DNA from: Loxodes magnus
Taxonomy: Eukaryota; Ciliophora; Karyorelictea; Loxodida; Loxodidae
DNA length: 64,000 nt
Assembly: GCA_946699065.1 (NCBI GenBank)
Contig: CAMPDV010000858.1
Location: 1 to 64,000 of the forward strand
Direction of reading: 5' to 3'
Shown here: positions 56,434 through 64,000 of the stretch, piece by piece
How positions within the stretch are numbered: position 1 is the stretch's first letter
Layout of the letters: each line of letters starts with the position of its first letter
Notes under the pieces: model-generated
The model's database searches: none
What the model saw: the letters and a program-made list of their open reading frames with translations, nothing else
Told to the model about the DNA's origin: nothing
Made by a program: the position numbers and the translations under genes

Positions 56434-56994
56434 ATTAGTGGTCACACTAGTTGTGTATATGCTGTGGCTATGTCCAGTGATTCAGAGTTCATCGTATCGG
56501 GAAGTTATGATTATACGGTGAGACTATGGGACGTCAAGACAAGTACCTGTAAGACCATGAGTGGTCACACTAGTTGTGTATCTGCTGTGGCTATATCCAG
56601 TGATTTAGAGTTCATCGTATCGGGAAGTTATGATTATACGGTGAGACTATGGGACGTCAAGACAGGTACCTGTAAGACCATGAGTGGTCACACTAGTTAT
56701 GTATCTGCTGTGGCTATATCCAGTGATTTAGAGTTCATCGTATCGGGAAGTTATGATTATACGGTGAGACTATGGGACGTCAAGACAGGTACCTGTAAGA
56801 CCATGAGTGGTCACACTAGTTATGTATCTGCTGTGGCTATATCCAGTGATTTAGAGTTCATCGTATCGGGAAGTTATGATTATACGGTGAGACTATGGGA
56901 CGTCAAGACAGGTACCTGTAAGACCATGAGTGGTCACACTAGTTGTGTATATGCTGTGGCTATATCCAGTGATTCAGAGTTCATCGTATCGTGA
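56341..56994 (+). pseudogene. WD40 fragment ended by Gly23 stop
   Basis: His25 remnant, Ile1/Met13 unit with Ser37 (56434), and three Leu17/Asp33 units. It then stops at TGA for Gly23 (56992-56994). The bases after the stop are also altered: codons 25-26 read GTA GAT instead of TAT GAT. Confidence 0.6.
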
Positions 56995-57009
56995 AGTGTA
57001 GATTATACG

Positions 57010-57258
57010 GTGAGACTATGGAACGTCAAGACAGGTACCTGTAAGACCATGAGTGGTCACACACATTATGTATATGCTGTGGCTATATCCAGTGATTCAG
57101 AGTTCATCGTATCGGGAAGTTATGATTATACGGTGAGACTATGGGACGTCAAGACAGGTACCTGTAAGACCATGAGTGGTCACACAGATTCTGTAAGATC
57201 TGTGGTTATGTCCAGTGATTCAGAGTTCATGTATCGGGAAGTTATGATTATACGGTGA
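57010..57258 (+). pseudogene. WD40 fragment with the most divergent unit
   Basis: His6-Tyr7 unit (57049), then a unit (57172) reading Asp6-Ser7-Val-Arg9-Ser10-Val-Val12-Met13, close to a generic WD40 consensus. It has the 1-base deletion. No other unit has Asp6, Arg9 or Val12. Confidence 0.7.
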
Positions 57259-58100
57259 GACTATGGAACGTCAAGACAAGTACCTGTAAGACCATGAGTG
57301 GTCACACTAGTTATGTATATGCTGTGACTATGTCCAGTGATTCAGAGTTCATCGTATCGGGAAGTAATGATTATACGGTGAGACTATGGGACGTCAAGAC
57401 AGGTACCTGTAAGACCATGAGTGGTCACACTAGTTATGTATCTGCTGTGGCTATATCCAGTGATTCAGAGTTCATCGTATCGGGAAGTTATGATTATACG
57501 GTGAGACTATGGGACGTCAAGACAAGTACCTGTAAGACCATTAGTGGTCACACTAGTTGTGTATATGCTGTGGCTATGTCCAGTGATTCAGAGTTCATCG
57601 TATCGGGAAGTTATGATTATACGGTGAGACTATGGGACGTCAAGACAAGTACCTGTAAGACCATGAGTGGTCACACTAGTTGTGTATCTGCTGTGGCTAT
57701 ATCCAGTGATTTAGAGTTCATCGTATCGGGAAGTTATGATTATACGGTGAGACTATGGGACGTCAAGACAGGTACCTGTAAGACCATGAGTGGTCACACT
57801 AGTTATGTATCTGCTGTGGCTATATCCAGTGATTTAGAGTTCATCGTATCGGGAAGTTATGATTATACGGTGAGACTATGGGACGTCAAGACAGGTACCT
57901 GTAAGACCATGAGTGGTCACACTAGTTATGTATATGCTGTGGCTATATCCAGTGATTTAGAGTTCATCGTATCGGGAAGTTATGATTATACGGTGAGACT
58001 ATGGGACGTCAAGACAGGTACCTGTAAGACCATGAGTGGTCACACTAGTTGTGTATATGCTGTGGCTATATCCAGTGATTCAGAGTTCATCGTATCGTGA
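57255..58100 (+). pseudogene. WD40 fragment, 281 codons
   Basis: Ser37 tail, Thr12/Met13/Asn25 unit (57294), Ser37 unit (57417), Ile1 unit (57540), and three Leu17/Asp33 units. It ends at TGA for Gly23 (58098-58100). Confidence 0.6.
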
Positions 58101-58115
58101 AGTGTAGATTATACG

Positions 58116-59411
58116 GTGAGACTATGGAACGTCAAGACAGGTACCTGTAAGACCATGAGTGGTCACACTAGTTGTGTATCTGCTGTGGCTATATCCAGTA
58201 ATTCAGAGTTCATCGCATCGGAAAGTTATGATTATACGGTGAGACTATGGGACGTCAAGACAGGTACCTGTAAGACCATGAGTGGTCACACAAGTCATGT
58301 ATATGCTGTGGCTATATCCAGTGATTCAGAGTTCATCGTATCGGGAAGTTATGATTATACGGTGAGACTATGGGACGTCAAGACAGGTACCTGTAAGACC
58401 ATGAGTGGTCACACTAGTTATGTATATGCTGTGGCTATATCCAGTGATTCAGAGTTCATCGTATCGGGAAGTTATGATTATACGGTGAGACTATGGGACG
58501 TCAAGACAGGTACCTGTAAGACCATGAGTGGTCACACTAGTTATGTATATGCTGTGACTATGTCCAGTGATTCAGAGTTCATCGTATCGGGAAGTTATGA
58601 TTATACGGTGAGACTATGGGACGTCAAGACAAGTACCTGTAAGACCATGAGTGGTCACACTAGTTGTGTATATGCTGTGGCTATATCCAGTGATTCAGAG
58701 TTCATCGTATCGGGAAGTTATGATTATACGGTGAGACTATGGGACGTCAAGACAGGTACCTGTAAGACCATGAGTGGTCACACTAGTTGTGTATCTGCTG
58801 TGGCTATATCCAGTGATTCAGAGTTCATCGTATCGGGAAGTTATGATTATACGGTGAGACTATGGGACGTCAAGACAGGTACCTGTAAGACCATGAGTGG
58901 TCACACTAGTTATGTATATGCTGTGGCTATATCCAGTGATTTAGAGTTCATCGTATCGGGAAGTTATGATTATACGGTGAGACTATGGAACGTCAAGACA
59001 GGTACCTGTAAGACCATGAGTGGTCACACTAGTTGTGTATATGCTGTGGCTATATCCAGTGATTTAGAGTTCATCGTATCGGGAAGTTATGATTATACGG
59101 TGAGACTATGGGACGTCAAGACAGGTACCTGTAAGACCATGAGTGGTCACACTAGTTGTGTATATGCTGTGACTATGTCCAGTGATTTAGAGTTCATCGT
59201 ATCGGGAAGTAATGATTATACGGTGAGACTATGTGACGTCAAGACAGGTACCTGTAAGACCATGAGTGGTCACACTAGTTGTGTATCATCTGTGGCTATG
59301 TCCAGTGATTCAGAGTTCATCGTATCGGGAAGTTATGATTATACGGTGAGACTATGGGACGTCAAGACAGGTACCTGTAAGACCATGAGTGGTCACAATA
59401 GTTGTGTATAA
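58116..59411 (+). pseudogene. WD40 fragment, 431 codons
   Basis: Ten complete units: Asn16/Ala21/Glu23 (58155), Ser6-His7 (58278), Tyr7, Thr12/Met13 with Ser37, three further Asp33 or Leu17 units, Leu17/Asp33, Thr12/Met13/Leu17/Asn25/Cys32 (59139) and Ser10/Met13 (59262). It ends at TAA 59409-59411 in an Asn5 unit (59385). Confidence 0.6.
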
Positions 59412-59414
59412 GCT

Positions 59415-59903
59415 GTGGCTATATCCAGTGATTTAGAGTTCATCGTATCGGGAAGTTATGATTATACGGTGAGACTATGGGACGTCAAGACAGGTACCTG
59501 TAAGACCATGAGTGGTCACACACATTATGTATATGCTGTGGCTATATCCAGTGATTTAGAGTTCATCGTATCGGGAAGTTATGATTATACGGTGAGACTA
59601 TGGAACGTCAAGACAGGTACCTGTAAGACCATGAGTGGTCACACTAGTTGTGTATATGCTGTGGCTATATCCAGTGATTCAGAGTTCATCGTATCGGGAA
59701 GTCATGATTATACGGTGAGACTATGGGACGTCAAGACAGGTACCTGTAAGACCATTAGTGGTCACACTAGTTGTGTATATGCTGTGGCTATATCCAGTGA
59801 TTTAGAGTTCATCGTATCGGGAAGTTATGATTATACGGTGAGACTATGGAACGTCAAGACAGGTACCTGTAAGACCATGAGTGGTCACACTAGTTGTGTA
59901 TAA
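59415..59903 (+). pseudogene. WD40 fragment, 162 codons
   Basis: Leu17/Asp33 remnant, His6-Tyr7 (59508), His25 (59631) and Ile1/Leu17 (59754) units, ended by TAA 59901-59903. Confidence 0.6.
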
Positions 59904-59906
59904 GCT

Positions 59907-60332
59907 GTGGCTATATCCAGTGATTCAGAGTTCATCGTATCGGGAAGTTATGATTATACGGTGAGACTATGGGACGTCAAGACAGGTACCTGTAAGACCA
60001 TGAGTGGTCACACTAGTTATGTATCTGCTGTGGCTATATCCAGTGATTCAGAGTTCATCGTATCGGGAAGTTATGATTATACGGTGAGACTATGGGACGT
60101 CAAGACAGGTACCTGTAAGACCATGAGTGGTCACACACATTATGTATATGCTGTGACTATGTCCAGTGATTCAGAGTTCATCGTATCGGGAAGTAATGAT
60201 TATACGGTGAGACTATGTGACGTCAAGACAGGTACCTGTAAGACCATGAGTGGTCACACTAGTTATGTATCTGCTGTGGCTATATCCAGTGATTTAGAGT
60301 TCATGTATCGGGAAGTTATGATTATACGGTGA
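59907..60332 (+). pseudogene. WD40 fragment, 141 codons
   Basis: Tyr7/Asp33 (60000) and His6-Tyr7/Thr12/Met13/Asn25/Cys32 (60123), then a Tyr7/Leu17 122-bp unit (60246). Confidence 0.6.
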
Positions 60333-60577
60333 GACTATGGAACGTCAAGACAGGTACCTGTAAGACCATGAGTGGTCACACTAGTTGTGTATATGCTGTG
60401 GCTATATCCAGTGATTCAGAGTTCATCGTATCGGGAAGTTATGATTATACGGTGAGACTATGGAACGTCAAGACAGGTACCTGTAAGACCATGAGTGGTC
60501 ACACTAGTTATGTATCTGCTGTGGCTATATCCAGTGATTTAGAGTTCATGTATCGGGAAGTAATGATTATACGGTGA
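60329..60577 (+). pseudogene. WD40 fragment, 82 codons
   Basis: Ordinary unit (60368) and a Tyr7/Leu17 122-bp unit (60491); same as 61680-61928. Confidence 0.6.
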
Positions 60578-61683
60578 GACTATGGAACGTCAAGACAGGT
60601 ACCTGTAAGACCATGAGTGGTCACACTAGTTATGTATCTGCTGTGGCTATATCCAGTGATTCAGAGTTCATCGTATCGGGAAGTAATGATTATACGGTGA
60701 GACTATGGAACGTCAAGACAGGTACCTGTAAGACCATGAGTGGTCACACTAGTTATGTATCTGCTGTGGCTATATCCAGTGATTCAGAGTTCATCGTATC
60801 GGGAAGTAATGATTATACGGTGAGACTATGGGACGTCAAGACAGGTACCTGTAAGACCATGAGTGGTCACACTAGTTATGTATATGCTGTGACTATGTCC
60901 AGTGATTTAGAGTTCATCGTATCGGGAAGTTATGATTATACGGTGAGACTATGGAACGTCAAGACAGGTACCTGTAAGACCATGAGTGGTCACACTAGTT
61001 GTGTATCTGCTGTGGCTATATCCAGTGATTTAGAGTTCATCGTATCGGGAAGTTATGATTATACGGTGAGACTATGGGACGTCAAGACAGGTACCTGTAA
61101 GACCATGAGTGGTCACACTAGTTGTGTATATGCTGTGGCTATATCCAGTGATTTAGAGTTCATCGTATCGGGAAGTTATGATTATACGGTGAGACTATGG
61201 GACGTCAAGACAGGTACCTGTAAGACCATGAGTGGTCACACTAGTTATGTATCTGCTGTGGCTATATCCAGTGATTCAGAGTTCATCGTATCGGGAAGTT
61301 ATGATTATACGGTGAGACTATGGGACGTCAAGACAGGTACCTGTAAGACCATGAGTGGTCACACTAGTTGTGTATATGCTGTGGCTATATCCAGTGATTT
61401 AGAGTTCATCGTATCGGGAAGTTATGATTATACGGTGAGACTATGGGACGTCAAGACAGGTACCTGTAAGACCATGAGTGGTCACACAAGTCATGTATAT
61501 GCTGTGGCTATATCCAGTGATTCAGAGTTCATCGTATCGGGAAGTTATGATTATACGGTGAGACTATGGGACGTCAAGACAGGTACCTGTAAGACCATGA
61601 GTGGTCACACTAGTTGTGTATATGCTGTGGCTATATCCAGTGATTTAGAGTTCATGTATCGGGAAGTTATGATTATACGGTGA
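60574..61683 (+). pseudogene. WD40 fragment, 369 codons
   Basis: Eight complete units, two with Asn25 (60613, 60736), one Thr12/Met13/Leu17 (60859), then mostly Leu17/Asp33, and a Ser6-His7 unit (61474). It ends in the Leu17 122-bp unit at 61597. Confidence 0.6.
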
Positions 61684-61928
61684 GACTATGGAACGTCAAG
61701 ACAGGTACCTGTAAGACCATGAGTGGTCACACTAGTTGTGTATATGCTGTGGCTATATCCAGTGATTCAGAGTTCATCGTATCGGGAAGTTATGATTATA
61801 CGGTGAGACTATGGAACGTCAAGACAGGTACCTGTAAGACCATGAGTGGTCACACTAGTTATGTATCTGCTGTGGCTATATCCAGTGATTTAGAGTTCAT
61901 GTATCGGGAAGTAATGATTATACGGTGA
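61680..61928 (+). pseudogene. WD40 fragment, 82 codons
   Basis: Ordinary unit (61719) and a 122-bp unit (61842). The one-unit piece 61925-62050 has the last 1-base deletion in the window (61964). Confidence 0.6.
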
Positions 61929-62046
61929 GACTATGGAACGTCAAGACAGGTACCTGTAAGACCATGAGTGGTCACACTAGTTATGTATCTGCTGTGGCTA
62001 TATCCAGTGATTTAGAGTTCATGTATCGGGAAGTTATGATTATACG

Positions 62047-62358
62047 GTGAGACTATGGGACGTCAAGACAGGTACCTGTAAGACCATGAGTGGTCACACT
62101 AGTTGTGTATCTGCTGTGGCTATATCCAGTGATTCAGAGTTCATCGTATCGGGAAGTTATGATTATACGGTGAGACTATGTGACGTCAAGACAGGTACCT
62201 GTAAGACCATGAGTGGTCACACTAGTTGTGTATCATCTGTGGCTATGTCCAGTGATTCAGAGTTCATCGTATCGGGAAGTTATGATTATACGGTGAGACT
62301 ATGGGACGTCAAGACAGGTACCTGTAAGACCATGAGTGGTCACAATAGTTGTGTATAA
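62047..62358 (+). pseudogene. WD40 fragment, 103 codons
   Basis: Cys32 unit (62086) and Ser10/Met13 unit (62209), ended by TAA 62356-62358 in an Asn5 unit (62332). Confidence 0.6.
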
Positions 62359-62361
62359 GCT

Positions 62362-64000
62362 GTGGCTATATCCAGTGATTTAGAGTTCATCGTATCGGGA
62401 AGTTATGATTATACGGTGAGACTATGGGACGTCAAGACAGGTACCTGTAAGACCATGAGTGGTCACACACATTATGTATATGCTGTGGCTATATCCAGTG
62501 ATTTAGAGTTCATCGTATCGGGAAGTTATGATTATACGGTGAGACTATGGAACGTCAAGACAGGTACCTGTAAGACCATGAGTGGTCACACTAGTTGTGT
62601 ATATGCTGTGGCTATATCCAGTGATTCAGAGTTCATCGTATCGGGAAGTAATGATTATACGGTGAGACTATGGAACGTCAAGACAGGTACCTGTAAGACC
62701 ATGAGTGGTCACACTAGTTGTGTATATGCTGTGGCTATATCCAGTGATTCAGAGTTCATCGTATCGGGAAGTAATGATAATACGGTGAGACTATGGGACG
62801 TCAAGACAGGTACCTGTAAGACCATGAGTGGTCACACTAGTTGTGTATCATCTGTGGCTATGTCCAGTGATTCAGAGTTCATCGTATCGGGAAGTAATGA
62901 TAATACGGTGAGACTATGGGACGTCAAGACAGGTACCTGTAAGACCATTAGTGGTCACACTAGTTGTGTATATGCTGTGGCTATGTCCAGTGATTCAGAG
63001 TTCATCGTATCGGGAAGTAATGATAATACGGTGAGACTATGGGACGTCAAGACAGGTACCTGTAAGACCATTAGTGGTCACACTAGTTGTGTATATGCTG
63101 TGGCTATGTCCAGTGATTCAGAGTTCATCGTATCGGGAAGTTATGATTATACGGTGAGACTATGGGACGTCAAGACAAGTACCTGTAAGACCATGAGTGG
63201 TCACACTAGTTGTGTATCTGCTGTGGCTATATCCAGTGATTTAGAGTTCATCGTATCGGGAAGTTATGATTATACGGTGAGACTATGGGACGTCAAGACA
63301 GGTACCTGTAAGACCATGAGTGGTCACACTAGTTATGTATCTGCTGTGGCTATATCCAGTGATTTAGAGTTCATCGTATCGGGAAGTTATGATTATACGG
63401 TGAGACTATGGGACGTCAAGACAGGTACCTGTAAGACCATGAGTGGTCACACTAGTTATGTATATGCTGTGGCTATATCCAGTGATTTAGAGTTCATCGT
63501 ATCGGGAAGTTATGATTATACGGTGAGACTATGGAACGTCAAGACAGGTACCTGTAAGACCATGAGTGGTCACACTAGTTATGTATCTGCTGTGGCTATA
63601 TCCAGTGATTCAGAGTTCATCGTATCGGGAAGTAATGATTATACGGTGAGACTATGGAACGTCAAGACAGGTACCTGTAAGACCATGAGTGGTCACACTA
63701 GTTGTGTATATGCTGTGGCTATATCCAGTGATTCAGAGTTCATCGTATCGGGAAGTAATGATAATACGGTGAGACTATGGGACGTCAAGACAGGTACCTG
63801 TAAGACCATGAGTGGTCACACTAGTTATGTATATGCTGTGGCTATATCCAGTGATTCAGAGTTCATCGTATCGGGAAGTCATGATTATACGGTGAGACTA
63901 TGGGACGTCAAGACAGGTACCTGTAAGACCATTAGTGGTCACACTAGTTGTGTATATGCTGTGGCTATATCCAGTGATTCAGAGTTCATCGCATCGGGAA
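62362..64000 (+). CDS. WD40-repeat reading segment, 3'-partial, about 546 codons
   Basis: After the last stop the frame is open to the window edge. It holds a Leu17/Asp33 remnant, twelve complete units (62455-63930) and 70 bases of another. Asn25 with Asn27 occurs at 62701, 62824, 62947 and 63685. Ile1 occurs at 62947, 63070 and 63931, Met13 at 62824-63192, and His25 at 63808. Most units have Asp33. The far end is outside the window, so this could be a decayed tail or the beginning of another intact stretch. Confidence 0.4.
   Translation, partial: MAISSDLEFIVSGSYDYTVRLWDVKTGTCKTMSGHTHYVYAVAISSDLEFIVSGSYDYTVRLWNVKTGTCKTMSGHTSCVYAVAISSDSEFIVSGSNDYTVRLWNVKTGTCKTMSGHTSCVYAVAISSDSEFIVSGSNDNTVRLWDVKTGTCKTMSGHTSCVSSVAMSSDSEFIVSGSNDNTVRLWDVKTGTCKTISGHTSCVYAVAMSSDSEFIVSGSNDNTVRLWDVKTGTCKTISGHTSCVYAVAMSSDSEFIVSGSYDYTVRLWDVKTSTCKTMSGHTSCVSAVAISSDLEFIVSGSYDYTVRLWDVKTGTCKTMSGHTSYVSAVAISSDLEFIVSGSYDYTVRLWDVKTGTCKTMSGHTSYVYAVAISSDLEFIVSGSYDYTVRLWNVKTGTCKTMSGHTSYVSAVAISSDSEFIVSGSNDYTVRLWNVKTGTCKTMSGHTSCVYAVAISSDSEFIVSGSNDNTVRLWDVKTGTCKTMSGHTSYVYAVAISSDSEFIVSGSHDYTVRLWDVKTGTCKTISGHTSCVYAVAISSDSEFIASG

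Larger units (their letters stand above)
56434..58115 (+). repeat. Nine-unit (1106-bp) duplication ending in Gly23 stop
   Basis: The run Ile1 with Ser37, Leu17/Asp33 three times, TGA at Gly23 occurs at 56434-57009 and 57540-58115. A version without the stop is at 63070-63561. The altered GTA GAT after the stop is identical in both copies. Confidence 0.85.
9136..62085 (+). other. Fifty-one 122-bp frameshift units (same 1-base deletion)
   Basis: The third base of codon 20 (the C of ATC) is missing. The frame then reads Met-Tyr-Arg-Glu/Lys-Val-Met-Ile-Ile-Arg and stops at the TGA spanning codons 29-30. Unit starts: 9136, 12452, 14788, 16015, 20932, 24129, 25235, 25357, 26709, 31749, 31871, 33098, 33835, 34203, 35432, 35800, 36045, 36905, 37273, 37764, 38378, 38869, 39114, 40343, 40588, 41079, 41816, 42184, 43413, 43535, 44149, 44271, 44639, 44761, 46728, 48326, 48694, 49185, 49553, 50167, 50904, 51641, 52501, 54099, 54221, 57172, 60246, 60491, 61597, 61842, 61964. 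Every case is on a Val21 background, none on Ala21. Confidence 0.95.
59262..62577 (+). repeat. Dispersed copy pair, 24 units apart
   Basis: Bases 59262-59630 and 62209-62577 share Ser10/Met13, the Asn5 unit with TAA, a Leu17/Asp33 remnant and a His6-Tyr7/Leu17 unit, displaced by 2947 bp. Between them, 60329-60577 and 61680-61928 are a further pair 11 units apart. Confidence 0.8.
1..64000 (+). repeat. 123-bp tandem array encoding 41-residue WD40 units (520 complete units)
   Basis: The same 123-bp unit recurs head to tail from edge to edge, with unit starts from 36 to 63931. Each unit encodes one WD40 blade: Gly3-His4, a strand ending in Asp16, the Ser22-Gly23-Ser24-x-Asp26-x-Thr28 turn, and Val-Arg-Leu-Trp32 followed by Asn, Asp or Lys. 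Unit GC is about 43 percent. Length classes are 460 of 123 bp, 51 of 122 bp, 8 of 121 bp and one of 125 bp, which account exactly for the distance between first and last start. Only one of six frames is open in a standard unit. Units differ at few positions and are nearly invariant at silent sites, implying strong recent homogenisation by unequal exchange or gene conversion. The array extends past both edges. It could be one giant gene with a decayed 3' part, several genes, or coding satellite DNA. Confidence 0.99.

Noticed and set aside
9219..62047. GTG codons at Val-Arg-Leu-Trp as true starts of many small genes
   Set aside because: Each such GTG is codon 29 of a unit just after a frameshift. 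The segments are continuations of one array, with no ribosome-binding site or promoter change.
9136..62085. Programmed ribosomal frameshifting at the 122-bp units
   Set aside because: The shift is caused by a missing base, not by a slippery heptamer. A standard site lacks slippery features, and 51 successive events would be needed for one protein.
37051..62358. Genetic code with TAA or TGA read through
   Set aside because: It could explain 22 stops but not the 59 deletion-type frameshifts and the insertion. TGA also falls at Gly23, where Trp would be disruptive.
1..64000. CRISPR array or minisatellite with spacers
   Set aside because: The whole 123-bp unit is conserved with no unique spacers, and it encodes a WD40 blade.
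1..64000. Fungal repeat-induced point mutation (RIP)
   Set aside because: Ser17 TCA to Leu TTA is a CpA to TpA change, but other CpA sites in every unit (GGTCAC, GTCAAG, GACAGG) are intact throughout. RIP on such an array would be pervasive.
1..64000. Genes on the minus strand
   Set aside because: All three reverse frames have a stop in every unit.
1..64000. Introns that remove the lesions
   Set aside because: Each unit has a GTGAGA and a TATCCAG that faintly resemble splice sites, but joining the obvious pair from one unit to the next puts TGA in frame. With no unique sequence and no RNA data I cannot support any intron.
1..64000. Mobile element, virus, rRNA, tRNA, promoter or terminator
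   Set aside because: No sequence outside the WD40 unit is present, so there is no place for such elements.

Overview
The whole window is one tandem array of a 123-bp unit encoding a 41-residue WD40 blade, read on the + strand. Nothing else was found: no second gene family, RNA gene, mobile element, promoter or unique sequence. Unit boundaries (the ATG of Met-Ser-Gly-His) run from base 36 to base 63931. They give 520 complete units plus partial units at both edges: 460 of 123 bp, 51 of 122 bp, 8 of 121 bp and one of 125 bp. These sum exactly to the 63,895 bp observed. Residue numbers 1-41 in all entries count from that Met.

Layout. (1) Bases 1-8813 hold 71 complete units in one uninterrupted frame that is also open at the left edge, giving at least 2,935 codons. 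(2) Bases 8.8-32.3 kb hold long open blocks (up to 38 units, 1,585 codons) separated by indel-bearing units. This stretch is a mosaic of duplicated blocks displaced by 40, 87, 95, 114 or 185 units. (3) Bases 32.3-64 kb are broken every few units by the same 1-base deletion (40 times here) and by 22 in-frame stop codons, and carry many short local duplications. In total 82 disruptions cut the window into 83 reading segments. The left third looks recently amplified. The right half looks like an older, decaying part of the same array.

Biology. The unit has the WD40 hallmarks: Gly-His at 3-4, Asp26 in the tight turn, Thr28, Trp32, and Asp or Asn at 33. Units are almost identical at synonymous sites, and the differences are mostly amino-acid changes at a few positions (6, 7, 9, 10, 15, 17, 21, 23, 25, 27, 33). 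That pattern resembles the high-identity WD40 repeats of recognition proteins such as fungal HET-D/HET-E (NACHT-WD40, STAND class). No NACHT, effector or other domain lies inside the window, so membership of that class is an inference. Neither end of the gene is visible.

Organism. Unit GC is about 43 percent and no gene with taxonomic value is present. A eukaryote (fungus, protist, alga or invertebrate) seems more likely than a bacterium because of the satellite-like scale of the array, but the sequence does not decide this.
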